A stretch of DNA of 64,000 bases, from NCBI GenBank assembly GCA_016859345.1, contig CM029120.1, forward strand, positions 24,983,001 to 25,047,000. The letters run 5' to 3'. Below the pieces are notes generated by a model, which was given only the letters and a program-made list of their open reading frames with translations, was not told the origin of the DNA and did no database searches. This DNA is from Istiophorus platypterus (taxonomy: Eukaryota; Chordata; Actinopteri; Istiophoriformes; Istiophoridae). Position numbers and translations under genes: made by a program. Shown one piece after another: positions 13,195 to 26,034 of the stretch; the first letter of the stretch is position 1, and the number at the start of each line of letters is the position of its first letter.

Positions 13195-13271
13195 CGTATC
13201 TGTTGTAGAAATAAGGGAATATTAAAAATACAATTTAATTTTAATATACCCTTATTTCCACAACAGATACG
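13195..13271. repeat. 33-bp-arm hairpin
   Basis: Arms 13195-13227 and 13239-13271 pair with two mismatches around an 11-nt AT-rich loop. The outermost bases are CGTATCTGTTGT and its complement. Confidence 0.85.
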
Positions 13272-13554
13272 GTAAGATTTATACAAAATATAAAAAGATA
13301 AGCTTGTTTTGAACTAGTAAAATTAGAATGAAGGTAAAATACTTGTCACCTAGTGAAGATAACATGGTCGTTTATATGAATTATACGTTCACAAATTACG
13401 GATATTTTACTTTGGTTTATTACTAATAGTTATATTAAATACAGTATCTTAATTGAGGCTTATACTAAGATGATTAGTCAATAACTTAATTAATCAATCT
13501 CAAAATGAATGGTCAAAAACTCTGGTATTCAATGAATTATTTATACCCTTTTTC

Positions 13555-13800
13555 AAATATTTAATATATTTGCAGCTTCTCAAATGTGAGGACTTGTTTT
13601 CTTCTCTCTTCTGTAGCACAGTGAACTGAATAACTTTGGACTGGTGGTCAGATACAACAAGACATCTGAAGATGTGACCTTGAGCTATGGGAAACTGTGA
13701 TTGACATTTTACACTGCTCTCTGCACTCCAATTATGACTTGTACGGTGAACAATTATTGATTAATCAATAGAGTAATTGGCTGCTGCTTGAATTTTAACA
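13555..13800 (+). repeat. teleost interspersed repeat
   Basis: Contains CAGCTTCTCAAATGTGAGGA, the AGTGAACTGAATAACTTTGG block and a terminal AATTATTGATTAATCAATAG, a combination found repeatedly in percomorph genomes. Class not known to me. Confidence 0.55.
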
Positions 13801-14125
13801 ATGCCAATGCTCTGCTATCACTCAGTGCGTGTAGATTCAAGTGTTTGTATCCAGCAACACAGTCAGGACTTAGGTGTTTATGTTCAAATCCTTTAATTTC
13901 TCAATTCACTAACAGATCTGCTTTCAAAGACTTGACTCCTTTCTTATTGGAGTTAAAGGTGGTTACTTCACCATGTGTTACATAGCGATGAAAGGAGCCA
14001 ATTGAAAAACAGTTATTTTCAGGACTTAATACCTCCACACACCACAGAAACACATCTCACTCCCCGCACAGAATGCAAACTAGCTGTCCTTCCATTCAGC
14101 ATTACTGGTCCATATAGAGACTGTA

Positions 14126-14190
14126 CCCCCCCCCCCACACACACACACACACACACAAACACACACCACATACACATACATAAACACACA

Positions 14191-14240
<50 letters not shown>
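14126..14240. repeat. poly-C plus (AC)n microsatellite
   Basis: Eleven C followed by about 105 bp of AC with a few interruptions. The open frames through it are artefacts of the repeat. Confidence 0.97.
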
Positions 14241-14243
<3 letters not shown>

Positions 14244-14244
14244 G

Positions 14245-15195
14245 GAATAAATGGTGGTACATGGTCTCCTTGCCAAACACATTAATACATATATATCTCT
14301 TGGCTCTCACTGTTTTCTTTTCTGTTGTCAAAAAGCTCTTAGTCACTTGATTTAAATCGACTTAAACCTGATATAATCACCACAAGCAAAGTTTTGCAAA
14401 GTACTGATATCTCATTTCTGTAGTGGAGGACATTGTAGAGTAACATCTCTTTAAATTGATTCTATACATAAACATCTTTTCTGCACCACACTCCACCCAC
14501 TGAACGAACATCTACAACCTATAAATGTATTCAAGTGAATGTATGTGGACCCCACTGTACATATTTGTGTTGTGTGTTTGTGGTGTGTATATACACGTAC
14601 TGTATCTCATAGTAATTAATATTTAATTAAAATCATCAATTTAAGCCACTCAAATTTTATTTTGTTTTTAATTTTTACTTTGGCGCCATCCAGTGGTAGT
14701 ATCAAGGTTTATGCTTTTATTTTGTTGCCCTATTCACACCGGGAGAGTCACACTCCATCTTAAAAGAAACGTATCTACATTCCAGCAGTTTGGTAAAAAA
14801 AAAAAAATGAAGCCAAGACATTTTGACTTTTAGTTACTGGTTTGGGGCCAGATGCTGCAGGCTACATCTCCCATGATTGCATCTAAACAACATCCTTTCC
14901 AAACAACATCCGACCCTCCCAGCTAAGTAGGTGTCTTTGTCCACACCACTGGTTTGTAATGCAGAGGGTGATATAGGTCATAATGGGTTCTTTTTTCTCA
15001 GACTTGACAAACCTTCACCGAACACACCATATAAATGTTATATCCCCCATGACAAGTAAACTGGCCTTTATGTGTTAATGAGTGGATGGTCCCTATATAA
15101 GTTATGTATTGTCAATAGATGATCCCCTGTTATAAGATGAAATCTATTTACAACAAAATTTTCTGAAATATTTCAGTTGTCTGCTACTGCAGCCG
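14245..15195. other. intergenic DNA before the CpG island
   Basis: Nothing recognised except a poly-A run near 14800. Confidence 0.4.
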
Positions 15196-15199
15196 AAGT

Positions 15200-16496
15200 G
15201 GTAAATATTTCATTGGTCTGAGTCAACTCACCTACCCCCGCCCACTGCCACACACCCCACCCCCATCACAACCAAGCGCTGAAGATACTCCTGCTTCACG
15301 CTGCTTCTTCCCATTACGATAACAATGGAAGGTGGACGGGGCGAGTCCGGAGAACACAAATGTCTGATCCAGTCACTAAAAGGCCACAACGGCCATAACG
15401 GATTAAACAAATCACTGAGCAGACAGCAACTAGTCCAGGGTGTAAAGACTGACGATTGTCACCTGGATAACACGGTATTCACAAGCCAACGTGTATCAGA
15501 CTGTAATGAAGGAACAGCTCAGTCATTCATGTCTGAGGCCGTTTTATGTAACTGAAGTGACGGTGGCTCAGCTCCTTTTAAACGGAGACCTGACACTCAT
15601 AGTTTATTCAGTTTACACATATCGGGTCAATACACAGGTTCTACTTCTTGGGGGGATGTGTTTACTGATCCGATTGTTCAGCGGCTGAGGGCGGGAATAA
15701 GGCGGTGGGGGTGGCGGTGGGGGTGGGGGCTGGCTCCTTTGTCCCTCCGCAGCCGCTTCCTCCCAGCATGACAGGAGCCTCGGCCCCGGTGGTGGCGACG
15801 TTTATCTCCCGTGAAAAACGTGCCCGTCATGGAGTTTTTGCAGAAATGGGAAGCGGCCCGCTAGTAAATGACAAACAAGCAGCCACAACTTTCATGTAGA
15901 ATGAAGGAACGTGTTCTCGGTCACAATGACACCATCGACCACAGCTACTGTCACTTTCGGTCTTAGTCGGTAACGTACCGGTCGGTCGCGATGAGCTGCC
16001 GTCCGTCTTTGTGATTTCTGAAAGTTCGCGTTGGAAAAACAAACATCTTAGCGACACATGCCGAACACACGTCGTTACTGTCGAGACCAAGCGAAATAAA
16101 GGAGCTCACGACCGAGACCTAGCTAAAGCAGCACCGCAGCCTGCTAACCTGACCCTGCATCAGCACAGGGTCTGAACCGCATCAGTCCGGGAAGACAAGG
16201 GTGACTAACAAAGACCCCGAGGTTCAACCAGCAACACTGTGACTACAGCACAAACGGGGGCAGACAGATCAGTAGCGGGACCAAACGTGACAGGGGGACT
16301 CCCGTAGCCTGGTTATCCAGGCGTAGTAAAGACCGACGCTCGTTTATTATCCGTGTAAAGAAGGGACAGACTTACCCCTTTTTCCTGCTGGTCTACGATC
16401 CTCAGAAATAAGACTGTATCCACATTATGGTTTATCTCCGCAGCCCCACAACCACAACCAGAACCGCTGCTGCTACTGGACCGTGGGCATCAGTCG

Positions 16497-16530
<34 letters not shown>

Positions 16531-16700
16531 GGATGAAACGCCTTTTCTCCTCCAGGAGCTGCATTGTTGACATTGGCTTCCTGACGTCATGCTGGCCCTC
16601 ATTCACAACAACTGCCGAGCCCCCCGCTCCTGCGACGGTGGAGCGGACGCTTGAGGCTGCACCGGCCGCAGAAACCGACTATCACAGGTGACAGGACAAA
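15200..16700. promoter_or_regulatory. CpG-rich island, promoter of an unidentified gene
   Basis: The second GC/CpG-rich block of the window, unlike its AT-rich flanks. On the minus strand it has two exon-like ends: GGG|GTAAGT at 16376 and GTAG|GTGAGT at 15232, the second ending a short frame starting MGRSSVKQEYLQ at 15319. Neither translation matches a family I know, and I find no convincing downstream coding exon. Confidence 0.5.
16499..16528. repeat. (TG)n microsatellite in the CpG island
   Basis: Uninterrupted TG dinucleotide repeat of about 30 bp at the edge of the GC-rich block. Confidence 0.95.
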
Positions 16701-16704
16701 AAGA

Positions 16705-18095
16705 GTGAATGTTTCCTGAAGCTTAGTGAAAGGATTAGTAGAGAATAGTTGCTGATTAACTTTCTGTCCTTTGTACAGTCAATTTACTGACTTTTGAAGG
16801 ATGTCAGTACATTTAGCAAAACCAAATTTTGCATAATAAAAGTGGTGACATTAATAAATTTAGATGACCTTTGAAGCAACCCTGAGGACATCAAGTCAGA
16901 AACCCTGAACTAGAACCTCAAAACCTCCTCATGGTGGCCCCCTATTACTCAAAACTTCTGAAATTTCTCAAGGACCCCAAACCATCAGACACCACTGTCA
17001 CCTTCTAACAGCACCCTGAAACCCATGACACTAGAAAATTCACAGAATATGTTGTGGTTTTATTGCTCTTCTAAAATATTTTTATTTTCATTGAATATTT
17101 TTCTCTCAATTGATCTTTTTTTTCTGTTCATTAACTTTTTCATCTAAAGCAGAACTGGGGGGTGCATATGAGCATATGAAAAATGTGGAGTAGATCTGTT
17201 TACTCATTTGTCTTTCATAAAGCCAGATAAAAATACATCATCATTCAAAAACCATAGAAGAGAATTAATGACACATTTTCTCAACGCACACCTTCAGTTA
17301 CCATTTGTTCATGAACTAGATACAATTTGACATGGGTGGCTTGGGAACTCTTTGTCCACTAAAGAAAAGCAATATTTACTCTAAGTGCAGACAGTTTGAC
17401 CTGACAATAGAAAAAAATCACAGGTGTAAGTAATGAAAAGATTGATGGCAGAATTCACTGTCACACTGCCATGGTTTACAGGGACACACTTGAAAAGAAC
17501 AGAGTGATTGTTCATGTTATTAGTAATACCTGTGCTTTTCCTGCTATGACAAATAAGAATGTCTTTTATGGAAAAATCCTCTTTAATTTTTTTTTATGGG
17601 GATGTCATATGTCCTGCTCTGAAGTTGTTGTATTGAGGATAAAAAAATGACCTTTTTCAAAGAAGACAATTTGACCTGTCACAGGGATAATTGATAACAC
17701 TTAATTTTCCATTATTAATACTATTGATTCCACCTATGCTTCTCTGCCTTGATAAGTCAGAATATCTGTTCTGAAAAGGTTCAATATTCTGATTGATTTG
17801 GGAAAAATAAAATGGTAAGAGAAATCTGAGGTTAAACAGATTTATTTTATATTTGTTCTGATTTAAAAAATCATGTTTAGTTCAAATAGAACAAGTGGTG
17901 ACAAAAAGAGGCTCATCAAGCTATAAATCAGTCAGATCCAAATCATGAAGAAGTTTGTTTCCTTGAAACCCATTACAGTGGAGCATGAGATCATTGTGCC
18001 TGTAGTATCTAAACAACACAGCAGTTACAGTAAAGTTTACCATGCATACTGATGAGCTACAGGCAGGGATCTTCAAATAGTAATGTGTGTTACCC
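16705..18095. other. intergenic DNA
   Basis: AT-rich; no gene recognised. Confidence 0.4.
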
Positions 18096-18099
18096 ATTC

Positions 18100-18470
18100 T
18101 GTTGGCTAGTCCACCACTTTGCTCCAGATTGAAATATCTCAACAAGAGATTCATGCTCCAGAGAGGATGAATCCTACTGACTTTGGTGATCCCTCTACTT
18201 TTCATTTAGCGTCACCAACAGGTCAAAAACTGAATTGGCTAGATACTTTACTTTATGAATAAATACCAGAAAACTAATAACATTCCCATAAGCCCAGCTT
18301 TCTTTTTTGATTAGTACTAATTAGCAAATATTAGCATGCTAACACAGTAAGATGGTGGTAACAACATGGTAAAGATTACCTACAACAGATCAGTGTTTTG
18401 ACATTGCCATTATGAAAATGTTGACATGAGCAGTTTGGCCCAAAGCATAGAGTCGCTAGCATGGTTGAAT
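18100..18470 (+). repeat. teleost interspersed repeat, copy 2
   Basis: Same family and orientation as 8796-9165: GAAATATCTCAACA, GACTTTGGTGATCCCTCTAC, and ACTAATTAGCAAATATTAGC. It is the better-preserved copy. Confidence 0.65.
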
Positions 18471-18479
18471 TTACATTCA

Positions 18480-20235
18480 TTAGAGAATAGTCTGGAAATA
18501 ATTATGAGTGCTACATTCCCAGAACCCAAACCAGTTTCCTCAAATTACTTAGTGTGGGACAATATAAAAAAGAATTAAAAAAAACACAGTTAGGTGAGTA
18601 AATTTTTTTAATGGATCATTTTTTTTTTAACTCTAGCGACCAAATGTTTGTTTACATTATGTTCTTTTTTTCCTGAATGATTAACAGTTAATTAATAATG
18701 TATGAATTATTATTAATTAACAATCAAAGAATGAATAATCAAATTAAACAATTTGAAAGCACTAAGAACAAAGTGAGTGACCTCCATAATCTGGTAGTTA
18801 CTGAACACATAAGGCACTTACATTACTTAATAAACAGACTATAACACAAAGAAAGATAAATAGGAACAAGTGAAAAGTTAATACTGCTAGAATGAAAATG
18901 AAATCGCATACATTTGAAACCATGTCTACAGTGTCCTGAGGCCCCTCTGAACAGGACTGTAGGTATGAAACTGTTTCTAATACAGAGTATAATCCTAGGG
19001 GAACTGGCAGAGCAGTTACATTTTATCAGTTTGCCACAGGCAGGCCCCTCTTGGGCCTCATTCTAAGCAGCTGGATTCAGATCAGCCCACATTCTTAATG
19101 TCAAGATGTTATAAATAGCCAGAACTGATTTTCAGAGCTCCTCTAGCTGAGATCAGCTAAGCAGGTTGACATGATGTTCTCAGTTGCCCCTTTTATAAAG
19201 CCTGTTCAAGGCAGGAATGTTGCACCTTTATTCTGCCTTGACATTGTTTATAAGAGCTACAAACACAGTATGGGGGGGGCACCGTTGTTCGAGGAATAAG
19301 CCGGAGGCATACACTGAACGGAATGATATCTATGTAAAAGGAAGAGATGGCATGGTGGGAGAGACACCAACAGTGTTGTGTTACAGGTCACACGTCTGAT
19401 TCTGGAACCCCAACATGCTATCTAAAATCAAACAGTGTGGATAGCATTAGTCCGGCTATGTTGGGTTCAGTGTAAACAAGCAGAGCCAGCATAATAAGGA
19501 GTCAACATAACAGCAATACAGCATGAGCTCTGCGGGGCCATGGATAGATCCAAGGGTTGCCTGATAGGGTTGGAATGACAAACAAAAGACAAGTTAGCTG
19601 GTGGAGGCCTCCTGAAGGAACACATTGAACAATCACCTATTATAACACAACAATATGCATTGTTGCAATATGCAAAGTCTGTTAGTAAATCATCTGCCAT
19701 TGGTAAAACACTCATATTACTGCTTCATACAAATTTGATTTGAATGAGGTGACATTATTGGCTGCATGAAGATATATATTTTATTTATTTATTTTTTTTT
19801 AGTTCATGCATTCATCTTCCTTGTCAAAATGTGGTGACTACATTACCAACAATGCCACTTGGCTGCCAACAAATTAGTTCGATATTTCTGTGTTATAATC
19901 GTAGCAGCTAATGCAGCCTGAGGCTGCTACCCTCAAGCAGAGATGAGTAGTTGGCCATAGAGTTTGGTAAACTCACTCCTCTCTGACCCCACACCCCAAT
20001 ATTTCTTTGGTAAGACCATGACAGGGTTTGGGTTAGCCCTATAAACATGAAGGTCTATGATGACTGATGACTGACTGACTGACAAAGTTATACCATTGAA
20101 CAGCTGAATGCCGCATGACTGAGTGCTGAGGCTACACCATCGGTTGATCAGAAGAGTGTTGAAGTTTCCCCATTGACCATTGCTCTTTCAAAAATAAATT
20201 GGTGCGAACAGGTTCTACTGTGTAATCGGGGAGGC
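18480..20235. other. intergenic DNA with a nested small hairpin
   Basis: No gene recognised. At 19410-19467 CCCAACAT and ATGTTGGG enclose ATGCTATC and GATAGCAT, giving a nested stem. GC is slightly raised around 18950-19700, but no open frame is convincing. Confidence 0.4.
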
Positions 20236-20389
20236 ATTTATAGGCAGTGTTGCTAACTTAGCGCCTTTGCCCCTACATTAATCAACTTTTAATACCCCTT
20301 TAGCATTTTTTATTCACAAAAGCACCAAGCAACAAATCTGGCCAATTTCTGGACAAACCTTAGCTACTTAGGCACAAATGATGGATTAT

Positions 20390-20490
20390 TGAATGTAGAT
20401 TTATGGGCAAAAATAGAAATTTTATCCATTTAAAATTAAATGCACAAAACAATAAAGTGTCTGACTACTTTCTGAAGCCACTGTGTATGA
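20390..20490 (+). mobile_element. Tc1-like terminal fragment
   Basis: A short end fragment, (AT-rich)...AATAAAGTGTCTGACTACTT then CTGAAGCCACTGTG, matching Tc1-type 3' termini. It mirrors the 5' end of the element starting near 11660. Confidence 0.5.
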
Positions 20491-20499
20491 ATGCAAATA

Positions 20500-21650
20500 A
20501 AAAAAAAAAAATGTTCAAACAGTGAGTAAGAAAGCAAAGTTACGTTTTGTAGTGGTCGTTCCTATATGAACAGCTTTTGCCTATTAGATAGTCATTCGTA
20601 AAATTAATCATTTTTTTATTTTTATATATCTCTATAATTCATATTGGAATATTGTTGGGGAACTAAAGATTTGCCAGACTCAATAAGGTATAACTAGCAG
20701 GAGATGACAAATCCAGTGCATTCTGCAGACCTTCGTGTTTCCTCCTCCTCCTTTAAAAGCATGAATCTGCTGAAGAGAGGGTGATGGGTTGAAATACAGC
20801 CCAACTTGTCAGCCAGGAGCTTTCTCTGTGTGTGCATGTGTGTTTGTATAAATGCATGTGTGTGATACAACACAGCGTGTCAAATTGTTGTTGATGGCAC
20901 TACTAGGATTTTAAAAATTACACACATCACTATGGAAACTACAGCCTTGCATCCAAGTGGAGCCAATCCTTTGTTTAAACTCACACCACACAGCATCACT
21001 GGTGTGAAAAGTGTTTTCAGGACAAATTTTATCTCCTTATTTCTCTCCCAATTTACCCACAAATCAAAATAATATTCCAGACTAATTAATCGGTTGTCTT
21101 TTCTTTAATGGCCTGTTTAAAGATATGAATTAATAAAGAAATTACCAAAGAAATTAGTATATATTTTTTGTATATCGATGCTAGGTTTGCAAGAAAATAT
21201 TTAAAGACACCTGTTAGTGTCCAATTGCTGCATTATAGATAGTTAAGTGTTTTAAAAATATATAAAAAAGACAAAAGTGTTTCAAATATACCACATAAAA
21301 ATATACATTTATTTTTTAAATTTCAACAATGAAAATGTATTAATACTACAGTTAGGGATGTAAATTATTTAGTCCAAATAAATAATCCAACCTTCCTAAG
21401 TATATTATTTGATGCTGTATATGCTATATACCAGTAAGAACTGCAGGTCAGTGCTATCGTATTGTAGCTGTTAGTGTCTGTGTGGTTTTCCTAATAAAGT
21501 TAACCAGTGTATGCTCAAATCTTCCAAACATTTTTTTTTCAAAAACGATCAATGAGATCCAAATGATAAGGTGGTCATCCCAAACCTTCCCGTATAACAC
21601 CCATCATACTGTAGTGAAAATACAGTTATACATTGAGTAATACTGCAGGA
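20500..21650. other. AT-rich intergenic DNA
   Basis: Nothing recognised. Confidence 0.4.
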
Positions 21651-21654
21651 GACA

Positions 21655-21910
21655 GTTATGGTAGGTCAGTGGTCTAAGGTTTGAATCCAGAAAGACATTC
21701 TGGGACCCTCTCTATGGAGTTTGATTGTTCTCCAAAAAACAGTTTCTTCCTATATGGGTGGTGCTTTGTTTCTTTTCAAAGTCCAGAGACAATTAGACTA
21801 GTTGGTAACTAAAGTGACTGTTGATGTGACCTAATGTGACCCAGGATAGGCTCCAGTCCCACCAAAACCCTAAAAGATAAAGAGGCATAGATAATGAGGA
21901 TGTTCTGCTG
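21655..21910 (+). mobile_element. degenerate tRNA-derived SINE
   Basis: A decayed box-B-like GGTTTGAATCC near 21678, then the fish SINE body (GGACCCTCTCTATGGAGTTT, GATTGTTCTCC) and the tail GGATAGGCTCCAGTCCC. Promoter boxes are eroded. It is followed by a CA microsatellite. Confidence 0.7.
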
Positions 21911-21944
21911 TCTCAAAATTGAATGTATTTTAGTTAAATCATCC

Positions 21945-21945
<1 letters not shown>

Positions 21946-21982
<37 letters not shown>

Positions 21983-22017
21983 ACATACACACACATATAC
22001 ATATACACACACACAAT
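21946..22017. repeat. (AC)n microsatellite
   Basis: About 70 bp of AC with AT interruptions, at the 3' end of the SINE. Confidence 0.96.
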
Positions 22018-22639
22018 CTTTGATGATTTCCATGTATACAGTTAAAGCATATTTTCAGTAGGAATTCCCTTTAAATCACAATGCACAGGGCGCAGGAACA
22101 AGAGGAATGGTAGTATGTTCAGCAGACAGGACCTGGACATGCTGGTTGTCTGAGTGGGAGGATTAACCATCAACCTACAAACAAAAACTTTGTCTGTGAG
22201 CTCTGCTGTGCTGTCACCACCGATGTGTTTTCTACTTGTAAGGACCAACGTGCAATTGCAACATCAACAAGCAGCTCTTACTCTTTTCACAAGGTTCTGT
22301 GCATTGGCCAGGGGAAGTTCTGTCTGTGAACACAAAGCTGTAGGATATCATAGTACTGGCAGGTTTGAGAAAGACTAATATAAAACTTGTTTCTCTAATT
22401 CTTTATGCCCTGGGTCATTTTTTGTGTGTGTATTCACTGTTCTTTTGGCATGAAAAATATTATTTTACTCTATTATTTTTATAGGTTTTCCAAGAAGATA
22501 ATGATGTTTCCACTCGGGTAAACAGAATTCATTTGTATGTTTAATTTCAAGTAATTGGGGGAAATGAGAGAAACAACCAATTCTAACGCTTTTTGACATG
22601 GTAGAACTGAGGTCAAATAGTTAAATCTTAGTCTCATCA

Positions 22640-23380
22640 TAACAGAGAATCTTGTTTCTCATAGTCTGGGAGTCCATTAGGTGCTTTTTTGCAAACTCCA
22701 GGCTTTCATGTGTCTTTCACTGTGGAGACGATTCCATCTGGTCACTCTGCCTTTAAGTCCAGATCAATGGAGTGCTGCAGTGAGGGTGGTCACTCTGGAA
22801 ATTTCTCTTATCTCCACACAGGATCCCTGGAGCTCAGCCAGAGATCCCATTGTTTTCTTGGATACCTTTCTTACCATGATCTCTCCGTCTGATTGCTCAG
22901 TTTGGCTGGGTAGCTAGCTCCAGGAAGAGTCCTGGTTGGTCTAAACTTCTTCCACTGACGAATTAACAAGGCCACTTTTCTCTTTAGAACTTTCAATGTA
23001 GCAGGATTTTTTGTAGCCTTCCGCAGATCTTTGCGGTGACACAATCCTGTTTTTAATTCTGCAGGCAGTTCCTTCAACCTCATGGCTTTGTTTGGCTCTG
23101 ATGTACATAACACTTAACACATTTTGCTCTAAAGGGCATTTTAATCCTCTTATGTCATTATTCTTTTGATACATTCAGCGCCTTCAGTACCACAGAGGCA
23201 GCAAAGCAGCCCCACAGCCCGATAGAACCTCCACAATTTTCCTCTGTAGGTAGGGTGTTCTTTGGGCTTCATTTCATCGCCTGTAAAAAAAAAAAAAAAT
23301 TGAAGCTCTGCATTCCCATAGAGTTCTACTTTGGTTTCATCTGTCCATAGAACTTTCAATAGTTGTGTCATCCTTGACCT
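22640..23380 (-). mobile_element. Tc1-like transposon relic, possibly two fused families
   Basis: On the plus strand the text is the reverse complement of a fish Tc1 transposase: AGTCTGGGAGTCCATTAGGT, GATTGCTCAGTTTGGCTGGG and TTCCTTCAACCTCATGGCTT. From about 23150 a different Tc1 subfamily seems to follow (AGGCAGCAAAGCAGCCCCAC ... TTTGGTTTCATCTGTCCATA). Frames are broken throughout. Confidence 0.75.
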
Positions 23381-23384
23381 TCAC

Positions 23385-25862
23385 TCATGGAGCCCTATCA
23401 ACCACCACTCCAGGTTGATCCCAGTCAGCCTGAAGATCTTTAGATGTCTGCTGAAGTTCAAACTTGTCTAACCTGTCTGTTATTCTACACTTCACTAGTT
23501 CATACATCTTCGGATATGCTGGAATAGTTGTTACAAATAGTTTTTAAGGAATGTTGGAATGTTGTCAAGTATTTCAAGGTGAACTGGGTTAAATATATGA
23601 ATTTTGTGGTTAACCTGTAGTGTTACTGTTACCATGGTGAAAAAAGGCCTGCTCCATATACGAATCCTAAAATAATCTGTTATTCCTGCTTTCACCACCA
23701 TTCAAATGTCCAGGTGTGACTGGGAGGAACTTAGCATCTTCCTTCAGACCAAACAGGACACCTGCCCTAAAAGCAGCTTTGTAACTTAAAACAGGTGACA
23801 AAATACCACACACTTTCTTTTACTTTGTAAAAGCATATAATTACAGTCTATACATTTTTAAATCACAAGAGAAATGCTTCAGGAATTCTTATGCTTCAAT
23901 TAAAATTATCCATAAACTAAACTGACATGAGAAAATGGACTGTACAAGAACAATACTAAGGCAACGTTTCAACAAATGCATTTTAGCAAAAATCCATCCG
24001 ACTCTCAGAAACCACCAAACTAAAGTGACAACATGCTGAACACATGCTGAAGATTTATTTGCCCCAAATAAGTGCAGTGCAGAATAATGTTAATCTAATA
24101 TGTGGAATATGGCAGCATTCATAAAATTATAAGGAGAAAAAAAATCTGTTAGGGTAACTGTTCTACAGTTATTTCCATTTCAAACAACCTTTCAACAAAG
24201 CTCTTCTTTGCTCTGAGGCAGCATCTCACTGAAGCAGAATTCCTTTGGTAACACTTGCATTCACAGTAAAATCAGTTTAAAATGATACACGCCACCCTGC
24301 CTTTCCTGTTTTCATAGAACATGATAAAAAAAGGGTGTGATAAACTGAATATATAAAAGTAAGAATTTACAAGTCACAATCGTAGTTACTTTTCAACAAT
24401 TCAAAAAAGGAAATAGAACAAAATAAAACTTACCATCTAAAAGGCAATTTATCTTATAACTCCACAAGGAAAAGAAACCTGAGGCTTCTGTTTTTACCTG
24501 AAGTCAATTTCAGAAGAGTCCATGTGAAGTCTCTTTGGTCCCACTGCGTCCATTCCAAAAGGTAAAAAGACAGAAATGAATTGGACTGAATTTTATGGCC
24601 AACTCCATCATGAAACTGAATTATTTTTTTTTCTAATAAATGTGGTTTATATATACAGTATACGGTCAAAATTGCATTAACAAAATAAGAAGTTTATATT
24701 TTAGTTATATTTCTGTAGTGACAACGCTGGTTGGTGTGGAGAATTTTCAGTACTGAATTATGATTTTCATCATAAGTGACGTAATTTGATTGGTGTGGGA
24801 ACTAAAAAGTGTTTGTTATTGCATATTTTCCAACAGACTAGAAATATCGCACACACTGTTGTTTGAAGCAGGATGGGGGGGCACTGCTGTTACAGAGTGG
24901 CCCCATCGGTGACCTCAACACTGCATATTATCCCTCAGGGATTCATTTCACTAGAGTAATTTTATGGGTAGAGGTTACAGGACTCCTGTGGTTGAGAGTT
25001 TGGGCAGTCTGGCCATTTGTCTTTGATGGATCTAAAGACAGACAGCTTACATTAGCCAGATGTAATTGGTGGTAATGTTGGCAAGCAAAGTTATCTACCT
25101 TCCACTTAAACAATGGAATTCAAAATTACAGTATTTTTCAGCATCACTCTTACTGTACTGTGGTCTTTCTGACTATGGGTCATACCAACCTGGTATTCAT
25201 CACCTTAAGAAACCACGACTTCAGAAAAACAATGCAGTGTACATCATGGGAAGTTTCTTGGGAATAAGATCCCTTTGCAATTACAGAAATGTTTGTGTTT
25301 TTTTGGGTCAGACTCGGAGACAAATGTCTGAAAGGGTTTGTGTGAAATTGGAGGCACATAAGATTTTTGCCTCAAATTGGACTTTACAAATCTTTATGGG
25401 AGGCGGCGAGCGCAAAGTTGACACATTGTCAGAATGGCCAAATTCTGAAAATTAGACCCAGGTTCAAAAATACCAGAATTTCCCTTTAACATCATGACAT
25501 GGCCTTCCAATGCCAGCACTCAGTTGTCTATTTAACCAGTGTCACTGTCGAAATCAAAGGCTTGAGTCTTATTATAGTTTATATTCATTACACCAAAAAT
25601 GACTAATGACTAGATGATAACTTTAATTTCACTCAGACTTTAAAACTTATAATCCCCAACTAGCCATTTCATTCTAATGTTATCATGATACAGTGTTTTG
25701 TCGTGAGTTACTTTGCTTATTTTCTCAGGATAACGGGCTTGACAACTTTATGGTCAGCTGGAGTGTCATCTCTCATCCATCAGAGAAAGAGACAGTCCAG
25801 AAGAGAACGGAGTAAAAACAACAGAGTAGGTTTAGAGTTTCTGTGTTGCCCAGCCTACTGCC
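23385..25862. other. intergenic DNA and TAK1-like 3' flank
   Basis: Contains a 129-codon plus-strand frame (25066-25455) with no recognisable domain, opposite to and outside the TAK1-like gene. The TAK1-like 3'UTR must lie in the right-hand part; I cannot fix its end. Confidence 0.35.
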
Positions 25863-26034
25863 CTAGCTGTGGTGCTGGTTCTGACTTTTGATCAGGCTCA
25901 GTTTGCTCTTCAGGCCCTGGTGGTAGGCTGACAGGTGGCTGTTATCCTCCAGCAGCTTGCTATGCTCCTGGATGAGTCGAGCTGAAGTCTGCTGCTCCCT
26001 CTGGTCCTGCTCCAGCTCAGACATCAGCTCCTGT
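25863..26034 (-). CDS. map3k7: TAK1-like exon 14 (aa 449-505, stop)
   Basis: Encodes QELMSELEQDQREQQTSARL and onward to LSLIKSQNQHHS, then TAG. This is the second half of the C-terminal coiled coil used for TAB2/TAB3 binding in TAK1. No unambiguous AATAAA lies close after the stop. Confidence 0.92.

Noticed and set aside
14019..14346. Overlapping frames rich in Cys-Val, Thr-His
   Set aside because: Translation artefacts of the AC microsatellite. The same applies at 21809, 28753-29156, 42598-42843 and 44185.
21660..21735. Possible tRNA gene
   Set aside because: Only a box-B-like remnant is present and no cloverleaf closes; the flanking body is a SINE.
25066..25455. 129-codon plus-strand frame 5' of the TAK1-like 3' end
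   Set aside because: Longest frame in its area but without recognisable motif, promoter or splice partner; compatible with chance or a repeat.
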